A DNA stretch of 64,000 nt, from contig VRUH01000015.1 of the NCBI GenBank assembly GCA_019456185.1, forward strand, positions 20,180-84,179, written 5' to 3'. Source of the stretch: Candidatus Glassbacteria bacterium (lineage in GTDB: Bacteria; Gemmatimonadota; Glassbacteria; GWA2-58-10). The notes under the pieces were generated by a model that saw only the letters and a list, made by a program, of their open reading frames with translations, was not told the origin of the DNA and ran no database searches. The first letter of the stretch is position 1, and every line of letters starts with the position of its first letter. The position numbers and the translations under genes were made by a program. Below are positions 16,046-24,664 of the stretch, one piece after another.

Positions 16046-17707
16046 TTATTGCTCCACCTGGATCTCGCCCAGAATGTTCACTCCACAACCTCCCTCAGCA
16101 TTTGTCCACCAGGGCACATCGCGGTTTGCCACGCGCACAGCATAGCGTGAATCCATCCGGATGCTTTGGGAAGCGTCAGGCATCCATAATCCAAGTCTGT
16201 ATCGACCGAGCTCGAGATCCGTCGGCACACTTAGCTGATCTTCGATCTTTTGAACCAATGGCTGGTATGTTTCATCACCCGGCTGGAACGGCTGCCATGC
16301 TCGCGGGTCGGTATCCTCGACCCTGAATTCAATCACCTTATCGTTATCATCGATAAGCACAAAGAAGAGCGGGCGGGGGTTATGCAATGTCGAAAAACCG
16401 CGGTTAATCAGACTGACCTTAACAGTTAATACGCTTCCCGGCTTCACAGTCAGCGGGAATGAAGCCGACTGCAGCTCGAGGCGGTAGCCGAGGTGGTCGC
16501 GGATGTATTCAAACTGAGTGCGGGGCACTGTTATTCCGGAGCCATCTTCGAAGTAACCGTCTGAGACAGGCAACCTGGCTTTGCGCACCTCATCAAGAGT
16601 CAATGGCACTTGCATCCAGCGGTCAATTGCACCGGGTTTTCCTTCAGGATGGCGTTCGGAAAAGTTGTGAGCCAGGCTGAGAACGCTATAGTGATGTAGA
16701 CGCAACCTGGTCGCCGCACGCAGCCCATCGATCGTGTCGTCGCCCCAGAACAGTTCGCCGCTTACCGCGAGATAAGGGCTTTCCCTGGTCATGTAATCGA
16801 ACTCCGGGTTACCGGGGTTCGCATGGAAAGGGCCTTCGGTCCACGTCCAGCCGTCGTTGTTGCCTGCCAGAAAACCATCGTTATGAAAGCCGATGCGTGC
16901 AGCCGGGGTCCCGGTGTGGGCAGTTCGGGAGTTCACCTCCTGATACGCATTCAGAGCCGGCTGACTGAGTACCCAGCGTTTGTATTTAGGAACCCGCACC
17001 TGAGTCATGCGGCTCTCAGGCAGCACTTCGAGAATTTTTGCAGCTATGGCTGCCAGTTTCGCGTGATCTTTCTCCAGGCCGTGTGTCGAGCTGTGCCACT
17101 CACCCCAGGCGCCGACTAATCCGGCCTGCAAGAGATAGATGATATCGGCATTTTCCCGTATAACGGGCGCGAGTTGTTCGAGATGACCGAGAATGGTTTC
17201 CAGCGTTGGCCCACCGGCTCGCTTCATGTCTTTTTCGTAGGCGAAACGCAGCACGGCTTTTAAACCATGCTCGCGCAATTTGTCCAGGCTCTTTTGCAAA
17301 AGCATGAGCTTTTCAGCAGAGAGCGGCCGGTCATTAAATCTGTCCAGGTAGCAATAGGTCTGAACCATCGTGAGACCGTGCTTCTCGTAGCGCTGAGCGT
17401 CCAGAATCCACCAGTCGTCGCTGTAGCCGGGAGAGACCCTGCCTTTGAGGTGGAAAGCCGGGTTCGGTCCCCAGGCGGGCGTGCCCGGAGGGTCGGCAAA
17501 CACTGTCTGGTTGCGGAAACCCCGCTCCGGGTTGCGCAATCCATTTCTGCCGTCAGGATCGGCCGGCCGGATGCCGTGATAATCCATAGTTTGAGTTTGC
17601 GTGCCCTGTTTCTGTCCTGAAGGCTGGCAGGCGACATGAAAGGCCGCAAAGCTCAGGATGATCAGCAAAACTTTACAAGAACTTTTTTGATAACTTATGG
17701 GTTCCAT
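16046..17707 (-). CDS. Lipoprotein with DUF4874 and DUF4832 domains
   Basis: 553 aa from the ATG at 17707 (a second start at 17734 is possible). The lipobox is near FHVACQ. The N-terminal DUF4874 region has the family words NPERGFRN, WWILDAQRYEKHGLTMVQTYCYL, GLKAVLRFAYEKD and QAGLVGAWGEWHSS. The C-terminal DUF4832 region has MTRESPYLAVSGELFWGD, FEYIRDHLGYRLELQSA and DLELGRYRLGLWMPD. The first half looks like a TIM-barrel glycosidase and the second like a beta-sandwich, but no activity is known for certain in this family. A small open frame upstream overlaps its start by 13 bp. Confidence 0.85.
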   Translation of the reverse strand: MEPISYQKSSCKVLLIILSFAAFHVACQPSGQKQGTQTQTMDYHGIRPADPDGRNGLRNPERGFRNQTVFADPPGTPAWGPNPAFHLKGRVSPGYSDDWWILDAQRYEKHGLTMVQTYCYLDRFNDRPLSAEKLMLLQKSLDKLREHGLKAVLRFAYEKDMKRAGGPTLETILGHLEQLAPVIRENADIIYLLQAGLVGAWGEWHSSTHGLEKDHAKLAAIAAKILEVLPESRMTQVRVPKYKRWVLSQPALNAYQEVNSRTAHTGTPAARIGFHNDGFLAGNNDGWTWTEGPFHANPGNPEFDYMTRESPYLAVSGELFWGDDTIDGLRAATRLRLHHYSVLSLAHNFSERHPEGKPGAIDRWMQVPLTLDEVRKARLPVSDGYFEDGSGITVPRTQFEYIRDHLGYRLELQSASFPLTVKPGSVLTVKVSLINRGFSTLHNPRPLFFVLIDDNDKVIEFRVEDTDPRAWQPFQPGDETYQPLVQKIEDQLSVPTDLELGRYRLGLWMPDASQSIRMDSRYAVRVANRDVPWWTNAEGGCGVNILGEIQVEQ

Positions 17708-17928
17708 CCCAACTCTCTCTCTCTTGAAAGCCAAGGATTTAATGCTTCATTTTCTCTTGGAAGTCGTAAAACATTTTCTCCCGTGCCGCGGGTGAAATCC
17801 GGGGAAATCGACCGGAGCGCTTTTTCTCTTGCCACCAGCCGGGACACTTCGCCGGATAAGACCAGAGCCAGGCTTTCTGCGACAGATTCTCCGATGAATC
17901 TTATGCGGTTCGTCTTTCCCAAGCTCAT
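17695..17928 (-). CDS. Possible small gene, 77 aa, unknown
   Basis: An ATG at 17928 with AGGGAGAGG just upstream opens a 77-codon frame (MSLGKTNRIRFIGESVAES...). Its TAA overlaps the start of the DUF4874/4832 gene by 13 bp, the arrangement expected for translational coupling. The product is charged and soluble-looking, with no family I recognise and no export signal. The ribosome-binding site and overlap argue for it; lack of homology argues against. It could also be leader sequence. Confidence 0.35.
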   Translation of the reverse strand: MSLGKTNRIRFIGESVAESLALVLSGEVSRLVAREKALRSISPDFTRGTGENVLRLPRENEALNPWLSRERELGWNP

Positions 17929-17983
17929 AGCCTCTCCCTTGCAAGGGCAGTTTTTGGCGCTTAGGAAGAGGCAAAGCCAACGT

Positions 17984-18895
17984 TCACAGATTTTCCTCCA
18001 GCCATTGCAGGATGTCGCTGTTGTATTCCTGCGGCGGGAGGTAGTGCCCCTCGTCATATTCAACAAGTTTTTTTCGTGTCGGTACAGAGTCGAAAAGCGC
18101 CTTGGCCCGGGCGTTGCGGTACTCATCGTCCCGTTTGGCAAGTACCAGCAGCAGGGGAGAAGAGATACGCGGGAAAAAATTGCTCGCGTTTAGCACTCGA
18201 GCCGGAGGTGTCTGCTTGTTGACAAACTCCGTGCCCGGTACGGTGAGTACAGTGGTTTTGATCCTCGGTTCCACCGCGCTCAGGATCGAGCCGATCCAGC
18301 CGCCGAGGCTACCGCCGAGAATGGCGATCCTTTCCGGATCGATCTCGGGGCGCGTGTGCAGGTAATCGATACCGCGCCTCAGATCAGCTACACTCTGGCA
18401 CATCCATTCCCGGAAATAATAGGGGCCGCGCTCGCCCATCCGGTCAAATCCTGCGCCCTCCACTTTACGTTCGCCATAAAGGAAATGATCCGGCGCCAGA
18501 ACCGCATAACCCTGGGCAGTTAGAATCGAGATCCATTCCTGCACCCAATCCTCGTTCTTGCCCCAGAACAGGTTCCAGCCGTGCAGGAGCAGAACCGCAG
18601 GCACTACTTCGCCTTCGTTTCCTTTGGGTATTGCTAAATAGGCCGGTACCCGCTGTTCGCGCACACTGCGGTAGGAGACTTTGTAAAGAGTATAGGGACC
18701 ACGCCAGGGCCATTCCCCGTAGGTTACCGGATCAAGGGGCAACTCCGGGTCGTAGTTGTAATATTCCCGGAGGTGTTCAAACTCGGTGTCCTCTACTGCC
18801 GGCTCAATCGGCGAGCCGTCAGAGGTGGCCGCAAGCGAAAAGGGAAAGCATGAAGCCAGGAAAACGGCGATGGTCGCAAGTTGCATATGACTCAT
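17984..18895 (-). CDS. Secreted alpha/beta hydrolase (acetyl-xylan-esterase / dienelactone-hydrolase type)
   Basis: 303 aa from the ATG at 18895, with GGAGGT nine bases upstream. A signal peptide runs to about residue 24 (FPFSLAA). The fold shows VVPAVLLLHGWN (oxyanion region), the nucleophile elbow GGSLGG (Ser196), an acidic residue in LAKRDDEY (Asp256/257) and His284 in DEGHYLPP. This is a full triad. Relatives with the same long N-terminal cap are annotated as acetyl-xylan esterases or prolyl-oligopeptidase-like hydrolases. In this series of glycan-related secreted proteins, deacetylation of a polysaccharide is a reasonable guess. Confidence 0.82.
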   Translation of the reverse strand: MSHMQLATIAVFLASCFPFSLAATSDGSPIEPAVEDTEFEHLREYYNYDPELPLDPVTYGEWPWRGPYTLYKVSYRSVREQRVPAYLAIPKGNEGEVVPAVLLLHGWNLFWGKNEDWVQEWISILTAQGYAVLAPDHFLYGERKVEGAGFDRMGERGPYYFREWMCQSVADLRRGIDYLHTRPEIDPERIAILGGSLGGWIGSILSAVEPRIKTTVLTVPGTEFVNKQTPPARVLNASNFFPRISSPLLLVLAKRDDEYRNARAKALFDSVPTRKKLVEYDEGHYLPPQEYNSDILQWLEENL

Positions 18896-18996
18896 AACGC
18901 AGGACCTCCATAAGAAGTTCAAAACTGTTGTTTGATAAAGCGGCCGATGGCGACTCCGGCGGCCTTCTTTGATTCTGCTTCTTCAGGGTTCCATTG

Positions 18997-21435
18997 CTAA
19001 TCCATTCTGTGAGATGTACTTTTTACCCGAATCGTTTGCGGTATTCCTTTGATCCAGTCATAGTAAAGAATCCGATTTTCCACCAGCCGGCCATCAATGT
19101 AAAGCCGAAAGCCAATCCGATAGTTCCGGTCTGGCGGTAAATAAACCCTGTCTCCCTGTTCGCGGATGCCCAGGTAATCTTCGAGAGAAGCGGGCAGGGA
19201 GGCTTGGGCTTCATTGCCGGCCGCCAGCACTACTTCCTGGCCGAAAGGCACAAGTTCGAGGTTGGCCGTAAGGATTATTTCGCCAGTGGCCATGCGATAC
19301 ACCTTCCTGCCCAATGGCCAACGGGGCGCTTCGGAGTCATCGGTCAGGAAAGGTTCGAAGATGAGCGTCCTTTCCCTGGAAGTCATCATTTCCAGCCCCA
19401 CTTCCAGCATGATCCATTCTCCAATGCGGACCACTGCGTCCGGCCCCATTCGGGTCCGAGTCTCACTATTTCCACCCCCCCGCTTTCCACTCCAGGCCCG
19501 GTAAAAACCCACGTGCATGGCCGGAGAGTTGAGCGGCTCCACTGCTACCTCTTTTACCGGATAGCGGCCCACTATCCGCCCGACATTATTAACAAGCAGC
19601 GCGGTTGTCCTGGTCGGTCCGGGCAGGATGAACTGTGCCTTGGGTATGGTTTCAGAAAACTCCCAGCGACTCTTGCCATTAGCCAGGAGACGGCGGCAGA
19701 GGATGTTATAGTCTACGTGCTCTTCAGCTCTGAGCCAGAACTGGTAACCAGTAAGGGGACGGGAAGATGAGAGCCTAACCCTCGCAATCAAATCGTAATC
19801 GGTTTCTTCCCATGCCACTTCAACCTGGAAATCAACCGGAATAGTATCCTCCACGCCGGGGTGGTATAGCGAGTCCAGGGCCCCGCCCAAACGCCATATT
19901 TCGGTCATATCGGTTATCTCGGCCTGGTCAGACTCCGGCTTGGAAATCACTTCGTCAGCCTCGCCGTCCAGGTCGCGGTCGTAGGAAAAGGTATCAAAAA
20001 AACCGTCATTGTCCGCGTCACTGTAAGTAACGATCTCCCGCGCATAGCGCCGGATGTTTTCCTCGGTCGGTCGCAGGTCGAAGCGGTGGCGACGGCAGTC
20101 GGGGTCACGGTACCAGATCCCGTCCTCTGCTTCGTACAGGTGATAGAGGCTGTCGATGGGGGAGAGATAGATCCGGAAGTTCGAGTCCGCATCCCGGTCG
20201 AAATCCCGGCGCGAGCCGATAAAAGCGGTCTTTGGATCGAAATCGTAATAATAGCCCCAGATACTCTCCAGCCGGTGGCTGCTTACGTCCTTGGTCCGCC
20301 CGGCGTCTTCGGTGTCCTCGAGCCAGTTAAGCGAGATGGTTCGCCAGGGAGCGTGAAGAGTATAGTAGACGCTGGAACTTGCCGGCACGAAGTCCCTGCC
20401 GAAATCGAAAGCGCTACCGCGTTCCCGGTAGTAGCCGGGCAGGTCCAAACCTACGATAAAGTCCCATAACTTGAGCTGGTCGCCGGCCCACCAGCCGCGG
20501 GGCACTTCACCCAAAGTATGAAAAGCCACGTCGTAATCCACGTGAGCATCAATCGGCTTTAACGGATCATCCAGGCTGTATCTACGGGGCGCGTCGCCGT
20601 CCCAGTCAAAGCTCCAGCGCATCATCCCGCTACCGTAATCCCGCAGGTGCATGTCGGTGAAACCGTCCTGGTCAAAGTCATACCAGCGGTGCGCCTCGCC
20701 GGTGCTGCGGCGGCCCTCGAGGCCCATTCCATGCGACTCTCTGGGATGCCTTTCCCGAAACTGGAACGTGCCGGTCCCATCGGCGTCCAGATTACTCCAT
20801 AACGAGGCAAAAGGATAATCATGCGCCGGGAACAGGTTGTCATCGTCCTCGTCCAGATAGACCCAGGCGCCGAAACCGTGGATCAAGCCTCTCCAGGTCT
20901 GCCTCATACAGCGATTGCCGGTAATATAATTGTAAGTTTGTTCCGAGGAGGACAGGTTGTAAGTGGGGTAATCGCAGCGCAAATCAGCGTCTCCGTCCCC
21001 GTCTGTGTCCTGGTATCTTATCCTCTGGTGTGCGAATCCTTTTCCTGTCAGATCCAGTTCATGAAGGTCGGAATCCCGGTCATCGCAGGTGCCATCATCA
21101 TCCAGATCAAGACAGCGCCACAGCCAGCCCTCGGAGGTGTCCACGCGCCCGTCACCGTTGCGGTCGATGTAGATCAGAAGCTCGTCCGGCTCACCATCGA
21201 GGTCGAATTCTGCTTCACTCCATAATCTGGCTTCCAGGGTATCCTTATTTATGATAAGATGGAGATCTCCGATTTTATCCGGGCGTTTGTTGGAATTCAG
21301 ATCCAAGACCGATATCAGCTCGAGTTTACCGTCATTATCAATATCGGTGGTATATTGCCACTCCAGAGTGGATTGTTGAGAGCAGCCGGCGGATGCAGAA
21401 ATTATTATCAGAAGCATTGTGGCTTTTTGCGCCAT
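18997..21435 (-). CDS. Large lipoprotein with many Asp-rich EF-hand-like calcium loops
   Basis: 812 aa from the ATG at 21435 (GGAGGAAG upstream). The lipobox is ASAGC (Cys18). The first two thirds carry at least ten DxDxDG-type loops (for example DIDNDGKLEL, DRNGDGRVD, DLDDDGTCDDRDSD, DTDGDGDAD, DADNDGFFD, DRDLDGEADE), as in thrombospondin-3, VCBS or dockerin-like calcium-binding proteins. The last third is beta-sandwich-like without such loops. It probably is a calcium-stabilised surface protein; no catalytic signature is seen. It is the first gene of the minus-strand series, and a copy of the intergenic repeat lies directly upstream. Confidence 0.7.
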   Translation of the reverse strand: MAQKATMLLIIISASAGCSQQSTLEWQYTTDIDNDGKLELISVLDLNSNKRPDKIGDLHLIINKDTLEARLWSEAEFDLDGEPDELLIYIDRNGDGRVDTSEGWLWRCLDLDDDGTCDDRDSDLHELDLTGKGFAHQRIRYQDTDGDGDADLRCDYPTYNLSSSEQTYNYITGNRCMRQTWRGLIHGFGAWVYLDEDDDNLFPAHDYPFASLWSNLDADGTGTFQFRERHPRESHGMGLEGRRSTGEAHRWYDFDQDGFTDMHLRDYGSGMMRWSFDWDGDAPRRYSLDDPLKPIDAHVDYDVAFHTLGEVPRGWWAGDQLKLWDFIVGLDLPGYYRERGSAFDFGRDFVPASSSVYYTLHAPWRTISLNWLEDTEDAGRTKDVSSHRLESIWGYYYDFDPKTAFIGSRRDFDRDADSNFRIYLSPIDSLYHLYEAEDGIWYRDPDCRRHRFDLRPTEENIRRYAREIVTYSDADNDGFFDTFSYDRDLDGEADEVISKPESDQAEITDMTEIWRLGGALDSLYHPGVEDTIPVDFQVEVAWEETDYDLIARVRLSSSRPLTGYQFWLRAEEHVDYNILCRRLLANGKSRWEFSETIPKAQFILPGPTRTTALLVNNVGRIVGRYPVKEVAVEPLNSPAMHVGFYRAWSGKRGGGNSETRTRMGPDAVVRIGEWIMLEVGLEMMTSRERTLIFEPFLTDDSEAPRWPLGRKVYRMATGEIILTANLELVPFGQEVVLAAGNEAQASLPASLEDYLGIREQGDRVYLPPDRNYRIGFRLYIDGRLVENRILYYDWIKGIPQTIRVKSTSHRMD

Positions 21436-21469
21436 CTGACTTCCTCCGGATGTCGAGTTTATTATTGCT

Positions 21470-21729
21470 ATACCTCGGGGAACTGTACCACTAACATTGA
21501 AAGAACGCAAGCTTTGAGCTTGCTACTGTATATCGCCATGGTTCTGTGAATCAGAGCAGTACTGCACCCCACTCAAAGATCAAGCCTTAGTCATAGATCG
21601 GGCTAACTCAGAGATCGCTCTGTACAGCGCGGATATGAATTTGCTAGCTGATGGTTATGAGGAGAGGGTCAGGCTAAGCAACAGAATTAGCTCATTCCAC
21701 TAGCTATTGAAAACAACGTTTAAAAGAAA
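21470..21729 (-). repeat. Intergenic repeat, right half, reverse orientation
   Basis: Same family as the repeats at 24183, 31406 and 36928 but inverted, again pointing at the start of the adjacent gene (EF-hand lipoprotein, minus strand). The outer end reads on the plus strand TACCTCGGGGAACTGTACCAC, comparable to the right terminal repeat of the 36928-37332 copy. The inner part (GAGAGGGTCAGGCTAAGC ... TAGCTATTGAAAACAACG) joins a genuine tRNA-Asp 3' half instead of the usual left half. Confidence 0.65.
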
Positions 21730-21780
21730 TGGCGGGCCCGACGATACTCGAACTCGCGACCTCCGGCTTGACAGGCCGGC
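21730..21780 (-). repeat. tRNA-Asp(GTC) 3' half (attachment-site remnant)
   Basis: On the minus strand it shows the anticodon arm with GTC in CGGCCTGTCAAGCCG, the variable region, T arm and acceptor 3' strand, discriminator G and encoded CCA. The 5' half (acceptor and D arm) is absent and replaced by unrelated AT-rich sequence. The cut lies in the anticodon stem, a usual crossover site for tRNA-targeting tyrosine recombinases. Confidence 0.85.
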
Positions 21781-21868
21781 AAGATGTAACTTTTTGTGCC
21801 TGTATTTCCTCTGGAATCCTAGAAAAATGTTGGGGATAGTGTTGAGGGTGAGAAAGAGTTGAAAAACA

Positions 21869-21900
21869 AAAAGGGTTCGAGATGCCTCTCAAACCCTTTT
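21869..21900 (-). terminator. Hairpin beside the inner tRNA-Lys fragment
   Basis: AAAAGGGTTcGAGA, loop TGCC, TCTCaAACCCTTTT: a near-perfect stem with T/A tails, just downstream of the tRNA-Lys 3' end on the minus strand. It looks like a tRNA terminator carried along with the att fragment. Confidence 0.6.
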
Positions 21901-21909
21901 ATAACAAAA

Positions 21910-21958
21910 TGGTGAGCCGTACAGGGATCGAACCTGTGACCCGCTGCTTAAAAGGCAG
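21910..21958 (-). repeat. Perfect 49-bp copy of the tRNA-Lys 3' part: distal attachment site of the inner island
   Basis: Identical to 56227-56275, i.e. CCA, acceptor 3' strand, T arm, variable loop and anticodon arm (CTGCCTTTTAAGCAG) of the intact tRNA-Lys(TTT). Identity ends sharply within the anticodon stem region. Same orientation as the intact gene, so the pair forms the direct repeats that bound a 34.3-kb insertion. Confidence 0.88.
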
Positions 21959-22083
21959 ATGGCAATGTGTTTTCACCGATTCTCTAACTCATTGAATACC
22001 AATTCAAAAGCGCACGATTGCCCTATCTACGCTTTTTCACTCTGAATGCAATTAGTGCAATAGATGTATTATATGCTCTCAAG

Positions 22084-22106
22084 TTTGTCACAGTTACGGC
22101 ACAGTT
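22084..22106 (+). promoter_or_regulatory. Putative integrase arm-type site, left end of island
   Basis: TTTGTCACAGTT, two bases, GGCACAGTT: the same 23-bp word (two mismatches) occurs at 56148-56170, close to the other att copy. Two sites of this kind inside both ends of an element are what arm-binding sites of a tyrosine recombinase would look like. Function inferred. Confidence 0.5.
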
Positions 22107-22158
22107 TCATCTATGACTTTTATTGCATTCATTTTGTATAGTAGAAAATCGAATTATC

Positions 22159-22208
22159 CTTGCTTGACATGCAAGAAGTCACTGGTTCAAATCCAGTATC
22201 GCCCACCA
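22159..22208 (+). repeat. tRNA-Val(GAC) 3' half (attachment-site remnant)
   Basis: Stem CTTGC, loop TTGACAT (anticodon GAC), stem GCAAG, then T arm (CTGG TTCAAAT CCAG), acceptor 3' strand ATCGCCC, A and CCA. No matching 5' half (GGGCGAT...) is present upstream, so this is a truncated copy cut at the anticodon stem. Confidence 0.82.
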
Positions 22209-22216
22209 TTGTTATT

Positions 22217-22247
22217 AAAGGGTTTGGGAGCAATCTCAAACCCTTTT
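22217..22247 (+). terminator. Hairpin after the tRNA-Val fragment
   Basis: AAAGGGTTTGGGA, loop GCAA, TCTCAAACCCTTT then T: a rho-independent-type hairpin directly following the tRNA-Val 3' end. Counterpart of the hairpin at 21869-21900 in the inverted arm. Confidence 0.6.
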
Positions 22248-22337
22248 CTGTTGTTGATTATTTTCTGCCCCCAACACTATCCCCAACATATTTCGTAGAT
22301 TTCAAGGTAAATACAGGTACAAAAAGTTACATCTTGT

Positions 22338-22386
22338 CGGCCTGTCAAGCCGGAGGTCGCGAGTTCAAGTCTCGTCGGGCCCGCCA
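22338..22386 (+). repeat. tRNA-Asp(GTC) 3' half, second copy, inverted
   Basis: CGGCCTGTCAAGCCGG anticodon arm, T arm with TTCAAGT, acceptor strand, G and CCA at the end. The 5' half is missing, as in the copy at 21730. The TTCAAGT loop and neighbouring bases differ slightly from the other copy. Confidence 0.85.
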
Positions 22387-22526
22387 TTTCTTGAAACGTT
22401 TAAAATAATAAATTCTGGTTCGGGTTTAGAGATTGAAGCCAGAATTTGCCGAGTAGTGTTAATAATCCACCTACAGCATCTTGGCCACTGAAGTTTTTAA
22501 TAGTTTGCTCGGGTCAGCTATAATAG

Positions 22527-22556
22527 AAAAGGGTCTGCATAAAAACAGACCCTTTT
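22527..22556. terminator. Bidirectional rho-independent terminator
   Basis: AAAAGGGTCTG, 8-nt loop, CAGACCCTTTT with a T run on the plus side and an A run (T on the minus strand) on the other. It lies 83 bp after the stop of the minus-strand LamG gene and would end its transcription. Confidence 0.8.
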
Positions 22557-22638
22557 TTGCTTTCTCAAAACAATCTTCTCTGGTTATGGGTAAAATTTTA
22601 ATTAAACAGTCTCATCTGTTGGTACGATTACCATCGAT

Positions 22639-23775
22639 CTAACCACCAAGATTGATAATAAGACTATTAGCTGTATCAATCAGTAGTTGTCCCGTTGCTT
22701 GAGAGAGGACGCCTGCACGAATGAAGGCGTTTACTTGGTTGATGAACGCCTGAAGCTGGTTAATTGCTGCATTGGCGTTGTCCCGGCTTATTTGTCGTAA
22801 GGCCGCGTTAAGTTTCGCTAGTAGGGAATTACCCTGACCTCGATTCAGTGTGCCTTCATCGACGAGATCCGTTATTGCATCGATCAGAATCTGTTCCGGT
22901 GGTGCCTTGCACTTACCCGAACTTCCTGCATCGTAAATGGCCTGGATTTCTGAGGCGGTAAGGGCACGATTATAAATTGCGGCTTCGTCGATCAAACCGT
23001 CAACAAACGTGTTTCCTACAGTATGTGTCTGTCTATAGCTCTTGCCTATAAGAACAGGATCAGGGGTGATAAATATGCCACCTGAATGAGACACAGTCCA
23101 AACCAGTGATCCGTTTATATAGTTACGCATCGTTGTTCCATCATAAGTACCGGCAACATGAGTCCATGTGTTAAGCGGAATCACAGGTCCGTGAGCAATG
23201 GTTCTTCCAGAAGATGTTCCATCTCGATTCAACAAGAATCCCAACTGGCCATATGGATAATAAAACAAGGCATACGATTCAAGATAGTTTCCAACATCCC
23301 CCTTACTCACAACCGATGGGTAGGGCGTATACTGCTCTATGAAAATCCAAGCCTCGATTGTCAACTGCCCAGTGATATTCAAATTCGGAGCATTTCCAGC
23401 ATCCAGGTAATCATCCACGCCATCCAAACTAAAAGCTCCTCCCACTATTCCAGTAGCAAACGCAGCACCATACTGTAGTATTCCGTGATTGCCATCCACA
23501 ATATCATTTGCATCCCCATCCCCCGGCCACCAACTCACTAAATCGGATGGAGGGGGAAGGCAGGTTGTGGAAGTTACAAAGGCCCCAATTGAAGATTTGG
23601 TTGTTTTAGATGGCGACCATTCCGAAACAGTGAGATCTTCATTAAGCAACTCAAAGCCTGCTCGCCCCGTCTCGCTTGGCATTTCTTGATTGCAACTGAC
23701 CAGACCTAAAAAGCCTCCGATCAATAGCAGCACAAGCCATATCTCTTTGGATGTTCCACGTATACCCTTTTTCAT
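22639..23775 (-). CDS. LamG-domain lipoprotein with C-terminal FIMAH-like domain
   Basis: 378 aa. The signal peptide ends in a lipobox (GLVSC, Cys29). A LamG/concanavalin-like domain covers about residues 74-285: LVSWWPGDGDANDIVDGNHG, GAFSLDGVDDYLDAG, LTIEAWIFIEQ, WTHVAGTYDGT and GLIDEAAIYNRALTASEI. The C-terminal 80 residues (LLAKLNAALRQISRDNANAA ... AFIRAGVLSQATGQLL) match FIMAH-type helical repeats often found after adhesion modules. It is a surface carbohydrate- or protein-binding lipoprotein, not an enzyme. The gene is visibly more AT-rich than the backbone genes, consistent with transfer. AGGAGGG precedes the ATG. Confidence 0.82.
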   Translation of the reverse strand: MKKGIRGTSKEIWLVLLLIGGFLGLVSCNQEMPSETGRAGFELLNEDLTVSEWSPSKTTKSSIGAFVTSTTCLPPPSDLVSWWPGDGDANDIVDGNHGILQYGAAFATGIVGGAFSLDGVDDYLDAGNAPNLNITGQLTIEAWIFIEQYTPYPSVVSKGDVGNYLESYALFYYPYGQLGFLLNRDGTSSGRTIAHGPVIPLNTWTHVAGTYDGTTMRNYINGSLVWTVSHSGGIFITPDPVLIGKSYRQTHTVGNTFVDGLIDEAAIYNRALTASEIQAIYDAGSSGKCKAPPEQILIDAITDLVDEGTLNRGQGNSLLAKLNAALRQISRDNANAAINQLQAFINQVNAFIRAGVLSQATGQLLIDTANSLIINLGG

Positions 23776-24182
23776 CGTCGACCCTCCTTCTTTTTCAGGT
23801 TAGGTTTACCACGACAACCTTATAATGAAATATTCTATTGTCAAAGAATATTGTCGCCTCCTTAGCTAACCGCCAAGCACAGCTTTTTCTCATTTCAAAT
23901 AACGGCCAGACTGCCACCTCGTTTTAAAGGCATTTCTCAAATTTGAAATAACTGTTTTATGGACTCTGGCCTCAAAGTCGGTGTCGTATCCATAGTCTAA
24001 TGGATATTTTTTTCTATAGGCCTAAGCTGGCATAATCAATGCTTAAGATTAATAACGACTCCAAGGCTGTCAATAGATTTCCAAAAAATCCTCCTATCTT
24101 TTCATCATTTCTGGATTGTACTGCCTTCAATAATGGTACCTCTAGTTGTAAGAGGATTCAAGTATAGGATCCGTCTTGCAAT
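23776..24182. other. AT-rich intergenic stretch
   Basis: No gene is supported here. The only structure I see is a hairpin at 23987-24007 (TATCCAT / ATGGATA) followed by seven T on the plus strand, resembling a terminator without an obvious plus-strand gene in front, so it may be the end of a lost gene. Confidence 0.4.
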
Positions 24183-24463
24183 CTAAAACTCCCACTATCT
24201 GCTCAAACATTTCCTGCACCAAATTTTCTACAGAAGTTTTAAAATAGTCCGGTCGGGCCCGCCGTTGTTTTCAATAGTTAGAGGATTGAGCTAAATCTGC
24301 TGCTTAGCCCGACCCTCCTCCGTATAACCACACGCTATCAACCTCATATCCGCGCTGTACCGGGCGATCTCTGAGTTAGCCATATCGATCTAAGGCTAAG
24401 GCTTGGTATTTAGGTAGGGCGCAGTACTGCTCTGATTCTCTATGAGGGGCGCTTTCTAAGTTG
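24183..24463 (+). repeat. Intergenic repeat copy with tRNA-Asp-end core
   Basis: Contains the shared blocks TTTTAAAATAGTCCGGTCGGGCCCGCC as core region, CAATAGTTAGAGGATTGAGC, TATCAACCTCATATCCGC and AGGGCGCAGTACTGCTCTGA. The core carries the tRNA-Asp acceptor end GTCGGGCCCGCC. Terminal inverted repeats are not recognisable in this copy. It precedes the propeller-sigma54 regulator by about 200 bp, same orientation as other copies relative to their downstream gene. Confidence 0.65.
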
Positions 24464-24664
24464 ACAAAATTCCCGCAAAACGCTATTATCGTTTGGAAAA
24501 CATACACCCAGAGCTGCAGCACAGCGAAAAAGTTAGGGCCGCCTCAAGAGATCAAGACCAAAAGCAATTCCTCCTGATATCAGCGATAAGTAGTGGATCT
24601 GCCAAGAGCGCGATAACCTTTTTTAAGTTAACGGTTTGATTTGAGCATATTCGCGGAATGAAAG

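Larger units (their letters stand above)
21722..22400. repeat. Large inverted repeat (about 180-190 bp arms) containing tRNA-Asp halves
   Basis: Arms 21722-21900 and 22212-22400 are inverted copies. In order each has a GGGTTT...AAACCC hairpin, the words CAACACTATCCCCAACAT and ATACAGG-ACAAAAAGTTACATCTTG, then the tRNA-Asp 3' half and CCATTTCTT-AAACGTT. They differ by scattered substitutions, so the duplication is not recent. The spacer holds the tRNA-Lys and tRNA-Val fragments. Confidence 0.75.

Noticed and set aside
21600..21712. Coding frame in the right half of the repeat (DRANSEIALYSADMNLL...)
   Set aside because: It is open only in the 21.6-kb copy; the corresponding parts of the 24.2-kb and 37.2-kb copies have stops and frameshifts, so conservation of this frame is not supported.
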